A stretch of 64,000 bases of DNA from contig NZ_JASGBJ010000001.1 in assembly GCF_030053415.1 (NCBI RefSeq), positions 310,001-374,000 on the forward strand, in the 5' to 3' direction. A program made the translations under genes and the position numbers. Positions 27,673-36,599 of the stretch are shown here, one piece after another; positions within the stretch are counted from its first letter, which is position 1; each line of letters begins with the position of its first letter. The notes beneath the pieces were generated by a model. The model had not been told where the DNA came from. It did not search any database and saw nothing but the letters and a program-made list of their open reading frames with translations. Origin of the DNA: Marinobacter sp. CHS3-4 (GTDB lineage Bacteria > Pseudomonadota > Gammaproteobacteria > Pseudomonadales > Oleiphilaceae).

Positions 27673-28104
27673 GTGGCCCGAATCAAACTCGCCTTTCCAG
27701 ACGACGTTTTCTACTTTGAAACCCGAATGCCCGTTCGAATTACTGACATCAACGGCGCAAATCATCTGGGCAACGACGCCCTCATATCCATGCTGTCAGA
27801 AGCGCGGGCCCAGTTCCTGGTGAACTATGGCATCCAGGAGGCCGGCAACGATGGCATTGGCATCATCGTGACGGATCTGGCCACCATGTATCAGTCCGAA
27901 TCCTTCTTCCCCGAAATGCTTCGATTTGAAGTAGGGCTGATGGACTTCAATAAATACGGCGGCGATTTCGTGTTCCGTGTGACCAAAGCGGAAAGCGGGC
28001 AGCCGGTGGCCCTGGCCAAGTATGGCTTTGTGTTCTTCAACTACCAGCGCAAGTCGGTGGTGCCCATGCCGGAGAGCTTCCGCAATCGATTCAGCGCTGA
28101 CTGA
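27673..28104 (+). CDS. acyl-CoA thioesterase (hotdog fold)
   Basis: A 143-residue single-domain hotdog protein of the YbgC/4-hydroxybenzoyl-CoA thioesterase type (FETRMPVRITDINGANHLGNDAL has the family's DxNxxxHxxN arrangement near residues 24-33). It would hydrolyse an acyl-CoA; chain length is unknown. It starts with GTG at 27673, with AGGACA 8-13 bases upstream. Its TGA abuts the end of the convergent MATE gene as TGATCA at 28102-28107. Confidence 0.85.
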   Translation: MARIKLAFPDDVFYFETRMPVRITDINGANHLGNDALISMLSEARAQFLVNYGIQEAGNDGIGIIVTDLATMYQSESFFPEMLRFEVGLMDFNKYGGDFVFRVTKAESGQPVALAKYGFVFFNYQRKSVVPMPESFRNRFSAD

Positions 28105-29427
28105 TCAGGCGCTGGCGGCCAGGTGCCGGACGCCTTTGCGGTAGAACGCATAGGCCATGGCGCCAGCCAGAAGGTTGCCGATCAGAGCCCCGGTCATCAA
28201 GCCATCAATGCCGCCGATTTGTGCGCCCAGCCAGAGAAATGGCAGAAAGCAGGCGAACAACCGCAGGGTAGAGACGATCAGTGCTCGAATGGCCAGCCCA
28301 AGAGCGTTGCACACCGATACCATCAGAATGCATACCCCCAGCCCGCTGTAGCTAAGGGGTACACGGGTCAAATAGCTGCCGAGCACGTCGGTGACCGCCT
28401 GGTCGCTGGTGAACAACGCTGACGCCAGGCCGGAGCTGGCGGCCCATAGCATGCCAATAACAAGATGCCACACCACCACAAACCTTACCGCGATGCGGAT
28501 CAGTGAGCGGATCCGTTCAATCTCGCCAGCGCCCAGCATACGGCCAATCATGGGTGGCATGGACATGGTCAGGGCCAGAACCACCACGATGGAGAAAAAC
28601 TCCAGACGGGTGCCCAGCCCCCAGGCTGCAACGGCCGCTGAGCCGAAACCGGCCACAATCGCAGTCGCCAGCATGGCGGAGGCTGGCGGCATCAACTGGC
28701 TGACCATCGCCGGCGCCATGATACTGCCCAGCTGTTTCAGGGCCCGGAGCAACGCCAGTTGACCCAGATCAAAACGAAGCCACATGGATTTCAAAAGCTT
28801 GGGGTAGACAATGGCGCAGCCGATGCCAAACGAGGTAACCGTCGCCATCGCCGCGCCCGGCAGCCCCCAATCGAAAACAAAAATGTAGAGCGGATCCAGT
28901 GCGATGTTCAGCAGGCTGGTTGCCATCATCAGGTAGCCGGGCAGCTTGGTATCGCCGTGGGATCGGCACACGCTGTAGCCAAAGTACAGCAGGGCGCCTG
29001 TCCAGGCTGACAACAGCCACGGGATCCAATAGGTGCGGATAAGGGGCAGCAGGTTCTGCTCAGCGCCCAACAGAGTCATGATCGTCCCCTGGAGCAGCCA
29101 GAGGCCGATACACAGCAGAAACACCAGGGATGCACCGACCACAACCACCAGGCCACCCAGCCGTTCAGCGCGAAGGGAGTCCCCTTCGCCGAGCGTGCGG
29201 GAAATGATGGCGGTCGTGGCAATGCCCAGGCCCACCTGTAGGCCGATGATCAATTGCTGCATCGGCAGGGTGAAGCCGAGGGCCGCGAGGGGATCGCGGC
29301 CCAGCTGGCCGATAAACGCACTGTCTACCAACTGAAAGGTCATCAGCGACAGTACGCCGAACAACATCGGCCATGTCATCGAGAATAGCTGCCGGGCAAG
29401 GCCCGGGTTTGAGTCTTCCTGAGGCAC
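28105..29427 (-). CDS. MATE family efflux transporter
   Basis: A 440-residue inner-membrane protein with about twelve hydrophobic segments and the typical MATE beginning FQLVDSAFIGQLGRDPLAALGF, which exports drugs or metabolites using sodium or proton gradients. The GTG at 29427 lacks a clear ribosome-binding site; it begins 11 bases after the tpx stop, so translation may depend on that of tpx. An ATG 51 bases further in is an alternative start. Confidence 0.9.
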   Translation of the reverse strand: MPQEDSNPGLARQLFSMTWPMLFGVLSLMTFQLVDSAFIGQLGRDPLAALGFTLPMQQLIIGLQVGLGIATTAIISRTLGEGDSLRAERLGGLVVVVGASLVFLLCIGLWLLQGTIMTLLGAEQNLLPLIRTYWIPWLLSAWTGALLYFGYSVCRSHGDTKLPGYLMMATSLLNIALDPLYIFVFDWGLPGAAMATVTSFGIGCAIVYPKLLKSMWLRFDLGQLALLRALKQLGSIMAPAMVSQLMPPASAMLATAIVAGFGSAAVAAWGLGTRLEFFSIVVVLALTMSMPPMIGRMLGAGEIERIRSLIRIAVRFVVVWHLVIGMLWAASSGLASALFTSDQAVTDVLGSYLTRVPLSYSGLGVCILMVSVCNALGLAIRALIVSTLRLFACFLPFLWLGAQIGGIDGLMTGALIGNLLAGAMAYAFYRKGVRHLAASA

Positions 29428-29438
29428 CGAGATTGTGG

Positions 29439-29936
29439 TTACAGTGCGTTCAGTGCGGCGTCGTAGTCCGGCTCGTTCTTGATGTCGTCAACCAGTTCGC
29501 TGTGCAGCACCTTGTTGTTCTCATCGAGAACCACCACGGCCCGCGCGCAAAGTCCTGCCAGTGGGCCGCTTTGGATGGCCACACCATAATCCTGCTGGAA
29601 GCTGTAGTTGCGGAAGGATGACAGGGTGACCACATCCTGCAGGCCTTCGGCCCCGCAGAAACGTCCCATCGCGAAGGGCAGATCCGCAGCAATGACCAGC
29701 ACCACGGTGTTGTCCAGCCCGCTGGCCTCTTTGTTGAATTTACGCGTGGAGGTGGCGCAGGTTGGAGTGTCTAGGCTGGGCACAATATTCAGCACTTTGC
29801 GTTTGCCGTCCCAGTCGTCCAGGGTCACGTCTTCCAGTCCCTGGTTGGTCAGTGTGAAGGTCGGTGCCTGGCTGCCGGGTTGGGGAAAAGTTCCGCTGAC
29901 TTCGATCGGGTCGCCGCCCAGTTTTACATCGCTCAT
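29439..29936 (-). CDS. tpx: thiol peroxidase
   Basis: A 165-residue atypical 2-Cys peroxiredoxin that reduces hydrogen peroxide and alkyl hydroperoxides with thioredoxin. The peroxidatic Cys60 is in LDTPTCATS and the resolving Cys94 in GRFCGAEG, spaced exactly as in E. coli Tpx. The length is normal. It precedes the MATE gene by 11 bases on the same strand. Confidence 0.96.
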   Translation of the reverse strand: MSDVKLGGDPIEVSGTFPQPGSQAPTFTLTNQGLEDVTLDDWDGKRKVLNIVPSLDTPTCATSTRKFNKEASGLDNTVVLVIAADLPFAMGRFCGAEGLQDVVTLSSFRNYSFQQDYGVAIQSGPLAGLCARAVVVLDENNKVLHSELVDDIKNEPDYDAALNAL

Positions 29937-30033
29937 GATGAAATCCTGACTGAGGAAGTGGGTTTTATGTTTAACAACCTACTCTGTGTAGTTCATTTTG
30001 GATGTATTTTCACGATCATAACGGAGCTCAGCC

Positions 30034-31251
30034 TTACGCGGGCTCGGCAGCTGGCACTGGTTCTTCAGTGGGCTGGCGGCCAATCAGCAGTCCGTAACCG
30101 ATGAATGCCGCGGTCGAGCACAGCGCAATTGCCACCGCCATAACCACGGACGAACCGCTGTGCAGATAGCCCACCAGACCTCCGACGATTGCAGCAATGA
30201 CCATCTGGGCACACCCGAACAGCGCAGAGGCCGAGCCCGCCATGGTCGGGAAATTTGCCAGAGCGCCCGCCATGGTTTGTGGCAGCACCATACCCACACC
30301 CACCATGGCAACAATTTGCGGCACCATTACCGCCCAGACATTGAACACACCGGCCAGCGCCAGCCCCGCCATGACAAGACCGCTGATCATGGTTACGACC
30401 AGCCCACGAACCAGAATCTCATCTGAGGACAGAGTGTGTCCCAGCCGGATTGCAGCCAGGTTACCGGCGATGTAACCCGCAACACCGCAAGCGAAGTACA
30501 GTCCGAAGTGTTCTGGCTTAACCCCCAGAAAATCAATCAGTACGAATGACGAACCCGACAGGAATGCAAAGAGCCCGGCAAACGTCAGGGAATTGGTCAG
30601 CGTGTACCCCAGAAACGGCACATTGGTGATGACCGTACGATAGTTTCTGAGCAGGCTTCGCAGCTTCATGGACTGCCGGTGCGCCGGATTCATGGTTTCA
30701 GGAATACCAATGGCAACCACTGCAGCCATCAGGAGCGAGTAGCAACCCAGTGCAATAAATAGCGATTCCCAGCCAAGGCTGACCGCCATGAAACCACCCA
30801 GAGTCGGCGCAATGGCTGGCGCCAGCGCCATAATGCTGGCCAGAATCGCCATGATGCGGGCTGCCTCGCGAGGGGTATAAATATCACGAACCGCGGCGCG
30901 GCCCAGAACGGGCCCGGCGGACCCACCCAAGGCCTGCAGAAAACGGAAAAGAATCAGCGTTTCGATGTTCGTTGCCATCGCGCAACCAATACTCGCCAGC
31001 GCGAACAGCAGGAAGCCCCCGATCATAATGGGCTTGCGACCGAAACGATCGGCCAACGGCCCACACAGCAATTGGGCCATCGCGAAACCGGCCATGTAGA
31101 CGCTCAGGGTTAACTGAACCTGTGAAGTGGACGCCGAGAGATCCTGCCCCATCATCGGCAGTGCTGGCAGGTAAAGGTCAATGGCCAGCGGGCCCAGAGC
31201 CACGGCGGCGGCCAATAAAATCGTTGTGTAAATGCTGGTTAGTGCGAGCAT
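30034..31251 (-). CDS. Bcr/CflA family multidrug efflux MFS transporter
   Basis: A 405-residue inner-membrane major facilitator with about twelve hydrophobic segments. The N-terminal LALGPLAIDLYLPALP and the LADRFGRKP loop between TM2 and TM3 are characteristic of Bcr/CflA drug exporters. AGGAAT lies 7 bases before the ATG at 31251. A hairpin element (31278-31390) and a perfect palindrome (31453-31467) lie between this gene and the LysR gene transcribed in the same direction upstream. Confidence 0.92.
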   Translation of the reverse strand: MLALTSIYTTILLAAAVALGPLAIDLYLPALPMMGQDLSASTSQVQLTLSVYMAGFAMAQLLCGPLADRFGRKPIMIGGFLLFALASIGCAMATNIETLILFRFLQALGGSAGPVLGRAAVRDIYTPREAARIMAILASIMALAPAIAPTLGGFMAVSLGWESLFIALGCYSLLMAAVVAIGIPETMNPAHRQSMKLRSLLRNYRTVITNVPFLGYTLTNSLTFAGLFAFLSGSSFVLIDFLGVKPEHFGLYFACGVAGYIAGNLAAIRLGHTLSSDEILVRGLVVTMISGLVMAGLALAGVFNVWAVMVPQIVAMVGVGMVLPQTMAGALANFPTMAGSASALFGCAQMVIAAIVGGLVGYLHSGSSVVMAVAIALCSTAAFIGYGLLIGRQPTEEPVPAAEPA

Positions 31252-31277
31252 TCTTTATTCCTGATAATTGCGAGTCT

Positions 31278-31390
31278 GGAGCGAGGCGGAGTGGCCTTTC
31301 AAAACACGCTCCTTCGGCACATCCATGTGACGCTTGGGCTCCGCCATCCATGGCTCCGCACAGTTTTGAAAGGCCACTCCCCCTCGCTCC
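31278..31390 (+). repeat. hairpin repeat element, copy 2
   Basis: Arms 31278-31305 and 31363-31390 pair over 28 bases with a single mismatch; a further five pairs (31273-31277 with 31396-31400) can form after a five-base bulge. The 57-base centre 31306-31362 differs from copy 1 only around CTTCGG versus CTGGCGG and from copy 3 at two positions. The arms are unrelated to those of copies 1 and 3 beyond the innermost bases. It lies 26 bases upstream of the Bcr/CflA start codon and 91 bases downstream of the LysR stop. No T-run follows. Confidence 0.9.
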
Positions 31391-31452
31391 GATTCAGACT
31401 GTGAGGAAAAACAGTCTACGCTTCGATCCCGAATGAATAACGGTCTGCTGGT

Positions 31453-31467
31453 TCATACTATGTATGA
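31453..31467. promoter_or_regulatory. perfect palindrome upstream of the efflux gene, putative LysR-type site
   Basis: TCATAC-TAT-GTATGA is a perfect dyad that also fits the loose LysR-type T-N11-A pattern (ATAC-N3-GTAT). It lies between the LysR stop and the hairpin element, about 200 bases before the MFS start codon. If it is the operator and promoter region of the MFS gene, the hairpin element would be transcribed as part of the leader. Confidence 0.45.
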
Positions 31468-31481
31468 GCAAAACAGATGAA

Positions 31482-32384
31482 TTAGGGGCTGAGAGAGGAG
31501 GCAACGCTGTTTAGCTGGTTACGAAGCCAGCGGTGGGCGGGGTCCGTCTGGTTTCGCTTGTGCCACAGCATGAGCATGGTGAAGGGTTTGTAGTCGAAGG
31601 GAAGCGGGGCGTGGGCGAAGTCCTTCAGTAAGTGCTCACTCATGCGCACAGGAGCCGACGCCAGACGTTCGCTGCCTTTCAGAAAGGCCGGAAGGCCGGA
31701 AAAGTTGGAGACGGTGACCACGGTGCGGCGGCTCAGGCCGCGGGCGGCGAGGGAATCCTCTAGGGCTGTTTTTTCACCGGCGCCAAACAGGATGCCGATG
31801 TGGTCTGCTTTCAGATAGTCCGCCAGTGTGTCCGGTGCCGATCGACAGGCAGGGTCATAGAACACCGCCATGTGATCGTCCATCAGGCCACGTTGCATAA
31901 TGTCTGTGGTCTCCGGGGCGTGTGGTGACAGGATAAGATCACAGACGTCTTTGCGCAGCATATCGGCGGTTGGGATGCCGGAGGGAATGACTTGCAGCCG
32001 AATGCCCGGTGCCTGATCTCTGAGAATGTTGGCCAGGCCTGGGAGCAACAGGTCCCGTTGGTAATCGTTGGCGGCGACCGTGAAACTGAACTCGGCGGTG
32101 TCCGGGCTGAACGGCGGGCCTGACGGCAGCGCCTGTAACTCGTCCAGAATCTGGCGGATGTGAGGCCCGGCCTGCACTGCGTAGCGAGTGGGCACAATGC
32201 CGCGGCCGGATTTCACGAAGAGGGCATCGCCCAGCGCCGCGCGCACCCGATCCAGCGTGTGACTGACCGCAGACTGGCTGACGCCAAGGCGCACGGCAGC
32301 CCGGGAGACACTGCCTTCATCCAGCACCGCCATGAAGGTCGCCAGCGCGCGAATGTCCAGATTGAATGTATCAATGGGGTTCAT
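31482..32384 (-). CDS. LysR family transcriptional regulator
   Basis: A 300-residue LysR-type regulator with an N-terminal helix-turn-helix (GSVSRAAVRLGVSQSAVSHTL, about residues 22-41) followed by an effector-binding domain of the NodD/LinR-like subgroup. It lies upstream of the Bcr/CflA gene on the same strand and may regulate it through the palindrome at 31453-31467. The effector is unknown. Confidence 0.9.
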   Translation of the reverse strand: MNPIDTFNLDIRALATFMAVLDEGSVSRAAVRLGVSQSAVSHTLDRVRAALGDALFVKSGRGIVPTRYAVQAGPHIRQILDELQALPSGPPFSPDTAEFSFTVAANDYQRDLLLPGLANILRDQAPGIRLQVIPSGIPTADMLRKDVCDLILSPHAPETTDIMQRGLMDDHMAVFYDPACRSAPDTLADYLKADHIGILFGAGEKTALEDSLAARGLSRRTVVTVSNFSGLPAFLKGSERLASAPVRMSEHLLKDFAHAPLPFDYKPFTMLMLWHKRNQTDPAHRWLRNQLNSVASSLSP

Positions 32385-32405
32385 GAATCCCAGTATAACG
32401 GTCTG

Positions 32406-33635
32406 TCAGGGAATGTCCCGTGTGCGGATAAATTCAGACAGCGCCCGGGCGACGCGGTGGAAGTCCGGATTGTAGGTCAGGCGACTGGTGGGAACCGGCT
32501 GGCCGCCATCGCTGTAGGCGCTGAACCAGAGTTTGTCTGGCGCCAGATTTCGACACTCCGCCAGGCTCATCTGGTTGGGTTCGAGACAGCGTTGAAGAGG
32601 ACGGCCGATGCCATACAGTTCGTTGTCGGGTGACGCCGGAAGCGACTGGTGAGAGAACTCCAGAATGTTGAGATCGGGCCGATAGCCATCCAACAACACA
32701 ATGGCCGGGTTGGCTTTATATGGCCACTCACGCCGCTGGTCACGGAATACGATCATGCGGTTGTCTGGGTGATCAAAGCGTCTCAAAAAACTGTCCATCA
32801 GGTAGGACAGGTCGATAACGGAATCGGCTTCTGTTGCCACCAGAAACAAGGGTAAATCGGAAGGGTCTTCTGCGGAAAAGCGCTGGTCCACACCTTCTAG
32901 CACGTCTGTAAGTTGCACGGCGGCGTTGATGGTCAGGGATTCGTATTTCACCGGGTTAAGTTCCGGCTCCTCCTCCACGAAGTCCAGAAACAGATTGGCG
33001 GTGCTGGCCAACCATAAATAGTTGTCCAGTCCGCTCAGTTCCCAGGCCGGCGCCAGGGTTACCAGCCCGGCGGGCCTGGGCTGCTCTTCAGACAGCGCTA
33101 GCTCCGTGGCAAGAGCGCCGCCCAGCGAGAAACCGCCAATCAGGGCCACCTCTACATCGTCTGCCAGAGCGTAGAAGTGGGTTCTGACCTGTTTGCGCCA
33201 CACCGCCGCCTTGGCTTCAATCATGTCGCCCGGCCGGGTGCCGTGCCCCTGAAGCAACACAGTGCGGACTTCGACACAGTCTTTTGCCAGGACTCTGGCA
33301 AAATCCCGGAAAACAAATGGTGAGTCGCTCAACCCGTGTATCATTAGAATGCCACGCGATGGTTGGCCGGTGCAGGTATCCGGCAGCGTGTGTTTGAACG
33401 GCATGTTCCATTCGATTTGCTGTTCGCGGGTGAAGCCGGGCAGGGCCACCAGATTGGCCTCGAGATGGCGTCGCGTGTCAGCCAGGTAGGCGTCGAAATC
33501 GCTTGCGTCGACCGGCGTTAATTGTGAGTCAGCCGGCTCGTAAAGTGTCTGATCGGCCCTTGGCTCGTTCGACGCGCAGGCTGCGAGCAGGCAGGCCAAC
33601 GAAATAAGACAGAGAGTGAACAGGGCTTTATGCAT
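32406..33635 (-). CDS. alpha/beta hydrolase lipoprotein
   Basis: A 409-residue predicted lipoprotein: signal peptide with lipobox LLAAC ending at Cys20. The catalytic part has the oxyanion-hole MIHGLSDSP and nucleophile elbow GGFSLGGAL; LLQGHGTRPGD and the C-terminal His region complete an esterase/lipase-like fold. It would act in the periplasm or on the outer membrane; the substrate is unknown. The frame is open another 124 codons upstream without similarity, so I start at the ATG at 33635, where the lipoprotein signal begins, although the ribosome-binding site is weak. Confidence 0.83.
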   Translation of the reverse strand: MHKALFTLCLISLACLLAACASNEPRADQTLYEPADSQLTPVDASDFDAYLADTRRHLEANLVALPGFTREQQIEWNMPFKHTLPDTCTGQPSRGILMIHGLSDSPFVFRDFARVLAKDCVEVRTVLLQGHGTRPGDMIEAKAAVWRKQVRTHFYALADDVEVALIGGFSLGGALATELALSEEQPRPAGLVTLAPAWELSGLDNYLWLASTANLFLDFVEEEPELNPVKYESLTINAAVQLTDVLEGVDQRFSAEDPSDLPLFLVATEADSVIDLSYLMDSFLRRFDHPDNRMIVFRDQRREWPYKANPAIVLLDGYRPDLNILEFSHQSLPASPDNELYGIGRPLQRCLEPNQMSLAECRNLAPDKLWFSAYSDGGQPVPTSRLTYNPDFHRVARALSEFIRTRDIP

Positions 33636-33734
33636 GGGTCGCTTTAAACAATGGAATGAATGAACAGTCGGGCGTCGTGCTGCGTCAGTGTACGATGAGC
33701 AATAACTGACTGGATGATAGCAAGGAGACAGACA

Positions 33735-34406
33735 ATGCAGCCCATTCTGGCCTTTGATGTGTATGGCACACTGGTCGACCCCATGGGAATGGCCGAACTG
33801 CTGGCCAGCGATGCCCGCGATGCCGCCCAGTCGGTCAGCGCCCAATGGCGGGAAAAGCAGTTGGAGTTTGCGTTTCGTAAGGGCCTGATGCGCGCCTATG
33901 AAGATTTTGGCGTGTGTACCCGGCAGGCGCTGCGCTATGCCATGACCAGCCATGGTCTTTCGCTGACCAAAAAGCGTGAAGACGAGCTGATGAATGCCTA
34001 CCTTCAATTGCCCGCGTTTGACGATGCTCTACCCTCATTGCGGGCGCTGGAAGGCAATTATCTGATGTACGCGTTTTCCAACGGCACGTCAGCCGCCCTG
34101 AAAAAGGTCCTGGGGCAAAATGATCTTCTGCCGCTGTTCGATGGGCTGATCTCCGTGGATGACGTTAAAAGCTTCAAACCGGACCCAGCCGTCTACGCCT
34201 ACGCCCGTCGGGCCACTGGCGCGCTGGATCAGCCGCTGTGTCTGGTGTCCAGCAACGCCTGGGATGTGATTGGCGCTCGATCTGCCGGGCTGATGGCGAT
34301 CTGGGTTCAGCGTGACCCGCATAAGGTATTTGAAGACTGGGGCATTGAGCCTTCAGCGACGATCAATAGCCTGTCTGAATTGCCCGAAGTGCTTTCCAGC
34401 CTTTAA
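33735..34406 (+). CDS. haloacid dehalogenase type II (HAD superfamily)
   Basis: A 223-residue HAD hydrolase of the L-2-haloacid dehalogenase group. Nucleophile Asp8 is in FDVYGTLVDP, followed by FSNGTS, the Lys in VKSFKPDP and the acidic loop SSNAWDVIGA, so all four HAD motifs are present in the dehalogenase form. The physiological substrate may be a 2-haloacid or another small acid. AAGGAG precedes the ATG at 33735. Its TAA is shared with the convergent gene as TTAA at 34403-34406. Confidence 0.9.
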   Translation: MQPILAFDVYGTLVDPMGMAELLASDARDAAQSVSAQWREKQLEFAFRKGLMRAYEDFGVCTRQALRYAMTSHGLSLTKKREDELMNAYLQLPAFDDALPSLRALEGNYLMYAFSNGTSAALKKVLGQNDLLPLFDGLISVDDVKSFKPDPAVYAYARRATGALDQPLCLVSSNAWDVIGARSAGLMAIWVQRDPHKVFEDWGIEPSATINSLSELPEVLSSL

Positions 34407-35500
34407 TCGGAGCGCTCTGCCAGCCAGTCGGCCAGCTCGAGCCAGCTGGCTTTGGGCGCCTTGCTGCCCGCCAGTATGCCCATATGACCGCCGGGCACCA
34501 CGCGGAAGGTGACGTCCTCCGAGCGGATATGATCCTGAATTTTTCCCACCGCGTCTGGCATGGCCAGAGTGTCAGTCTCACCGGCGATGGCAAACAGGCT
34601 GGCGTTCACGTTTTCCAGCCGTGCCACGTCGTCGCCGATCTGGATCTTGCCCTTGGACGGTTGATTGGTGATCCAAAGGCGCACGACGGCATCCTGAACA
34701 ATGCCTCCTGGGTAGGCCACCATCCGATCGAGAAAGGCCGAGGTGGTGGCGTGATCGGCGACGAAATCCCGGTCGCCGAGTTTAACCAACAGTTCCCAGT
34801 AGCCTTTGAAGCTGCCAATCGGGTTGGTCAGTTTGAAGCCAATGGTGTTGGCCCAGCCAGGGCTGTGGAACCAAACCGGTTTCAGGTCGTGAAGCTTGAA
34901 GCCGGTGCGCTTCTGAACGAAATCTGCGACGTTTGAAACCCCCTGATACATCAAACCCATGACGCCAGAGGCGTGGCTGTCTACGGGTGAGCCCACCACA
35001 ATGGCGTTACGGATGTGCTGATCCTGGCTCAGGGCGGAATAGAACAGGGTAAACATGCCGCCCAGACTCCAGCCGTGAAGCGACAGTTCCTGTTCGCCAC
35101 TGTGCTCTCTTACCCGGTTCAGGTAAGCGGGCAACAATTCGGCCACGTAGGTGTGCAGGTTGTAATGGCTGTGCTTGCGCGTGGGAATGCCCCAGTCGAT
35201 CAGGTAGACCTCGAATCCCTTTGCCCGTAGAAACCGTACCAGGCTGCGCTGAGGGAACAGGTCGTAAATCAACATGTTCACTGCCAGGGGGGGCACGATA
35301 ACCACAGGCGTGCGGTGCCGGGTCTGCTCCACCGGGATGGTCAGGTCGTCCAGTTCGATGGTGAATTCGGCCAGTGGCGGGTAGTAGCGCAGGCTCACCA
35401 GGCCATCGGTGTGCAGGATTTTATAGGGAGTCTTGCCTGCCTGTACCATGCTGGCGGCGCGGAAAACTCGATCGAAGGCGTTTTTGAACCGATTGGACAT
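34403..35500 (-). CDS. PhaC-like alpha/beta hydrolase with serine nucleophile
   Basis: A 365-residue protein resembling class III polyhydroxyalkanoate synthases: VYLIDWGIP (about 98-106) is a hallmark of PhaC, and the fold and length agree. However, the nucleophile elbow reads HGWSLGG with Ser145, whereas PhaC enzymes carry a cysteine there. It may therefore be a hydrolase or a transferase of a different type rather than a PHA synthase. The ATG at 35500 was chosen because the preceding codons show no similarity; its ribosome-binding site is weak. It is divergent from a YihG-type acyltransferase. Confidence 0.8.
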   Translation of the reverse strand: MSNRFKNAFDRVFRAASMVQAGKTPYKILHTDGLVSLRYYPPLAEFTIELDDLTIPVEQTRHRTPVVIVPPLAVNMLIYDLFPQRSLVRFLRAKGFEVYLIDWGIPTRKHSHYNLHTYVAELLPAYLNRVREHSGEQELSLHGWSLGGMFTLFYSALSQDQHIRNAIVVGSPVDSHASGVMGLMYQGVSNVADFVQKRTGFKLHDLKPVWFHSPGWANTIGFKLTNPIGSFKGYWELLVKLGDRDFVADHATTSAFLDRMVAYPGGIVQDAVVRLWITNQPSKGKIQIGDDVARLENVNASLFAIAGETDTLAMPDAVGKIQDHIRSEDVTFRVVPGGHMGILAGSKAPKASWLELADWLAERSD

Positions 35501-35702
35501 AGCTAGGGCGTCAGTAGGTTTTGAAGCTGTGAAAATGTAAGAGCGACGATAGTAGAGCACCCCGCAGGCTTTACCTATGGCACAATCGTCCAATGCCATT
35601 GGCAAAGTGGTCATATTCGGCCACTGCCCATCGAGCCCTTCGGTTGCTATGATTCGGCCTTGCCAAAAACAACCTGAACAAAATCAAAAAAACAGGATGC
35701 CC

Positions 35703-36599
35703 ATGCTCAGTTTTCTGCCTGCCCCAGTTATCGGCGTACTCAATTCCATTCTGTTAGGGCTGAATACCATCTTCTGGTGTTTGCTGCTCTACATTCCAGC
35801 CGTTTTCAAGCTGATCATCCCGCACACCGGTTTTCGGGTGCTGTGTACCCGCCTGATTATCTGGATTTCAGAATCCTGGGTAGCCTGCAACACCGGCTGG
35901 ATGAAGCTGACCCACGGCACCCAATGGCAGGTTGAAGGTGACGAGAAACTGAAGCGGGAAAGCTGGTATCTGGTACTGAGCAATCATCAGAGCTGGGTCG
36001 ATATTTTTGCCATGCAGCGGGTGTTTAATCGGCGGGCACCCTTTCTGAAGTTCTTCCTGAAGCAGCAACTGATCTGGGTGCCGGTCATTGGCCTGGCATG
36101 GTGGGGGCTGGATTTTCCGTTTATGAAGCGTTATTCACGGGAATACCTGATCAAGCACCCGGAAAAGCGGGGCGAAGACCTGAAAGCGACTCGCAAGGCC
36201 TGCGAGAAATTTCGTTATACGCCGGTGAGTGTGATGAATTTTGTGGAGGGTACGCGCTTCACACCCGCAAAGCATGCCAAACAAAAATCGAAGTACACGA
36301 ACCTGTTAACGCCCAAAGCCGGTGGCGTGGCGTTTGTGCTGGACGCCATGGGCGACTCCATTGAGACCCTGGTGGACGTCACCATTGCCTATCCCGGTGG
36401 CGCGCAAGGCTTCTGGGGCTTCCTGTGCGGCCGGGTCAGTGAAGTTAAAATGCACATAGACACGGTCAGCATTCCCGATTATCTGAAAGGCCGGGATTAC
36501 GCCAGCGATGCGGAACACCGCAAGAACGTCAAAGCCTGGTTGGCCGAGATTTGGGAGGCCAAAGATGAGCGCCTGACCCGGATGCTGAATGAAACCTAG
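35703..36599 (+). CDS. YihG-type lysophospholipid acyltransferase
   Basis: A 298-residue membrane-bound acyltransferase of the PlsC superfamily, probably acylating lysophosphatidic acid at the inner membrane. One or two N-terminal hydrophobic segments are followed by the NHQSWVD box (His95, Asp100), the conserved FLKQQLIWVPVIGL region, and FVEGTRFTPAKH. The long stretch of similarity to E. coli YihG (KRYSREYL, HPEKRGED, FVEGTRFT) places it in that subgroup. Two in-frame ATGs occur at 35697 and 35703; AGGA is five bases before the second and touches the first, so I use 35703. Its TAG is shared with the next convergent gene as CTAG. Confidence 0.9.
   Translation: MLSFLPAPVIGVLNSILLGLNTIFWCLLLYIPAVFKLIIPHTGFRVLCTRLIIWISESWVACNTGWMKLTHGTQWQVEGDEKLKRESWYLVLSNHQSWVDIFAMQRVFNRRAPFLKFFLKQQLIWVPVIGLAWWGLDFPFMKRYSREYLIKHPEKRGEDLKATRKACEKFRYTPVSVMNFVEGTRFTPAKHAKQKSKYTNLLTPKAGGVAFVLDAMGDSIETLVDVTIAYPGGAQGFWGFLCGRVSEVKMHIDTVSIPDYLKGRDYASDAEHRKNVKAWLAEIWEAKDERLTRMLNET

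Noticed and set aside
27629..27823. Small frame starting with ATG at 27629 upstream of and overlapping the thioesterase gene
   Set aside because: It is out of frame with the thioesterase, has no recognisable pattern and no ribosome-binding site.
31278..31390. Hairpin elements as insertion-sequence ends or MITEs with terminal inverted repeats
   Set aside because: The terminal arms differ among copies, no target duplication is visible outside the arms and no transposase is present in the window.
34403..35500. Calling the PhaC-like protein a PHA synthase
   Set aside because: The nucleophile is Ser, not Cys, and no phaA, phaB, phaE or phasin gene is nearby.
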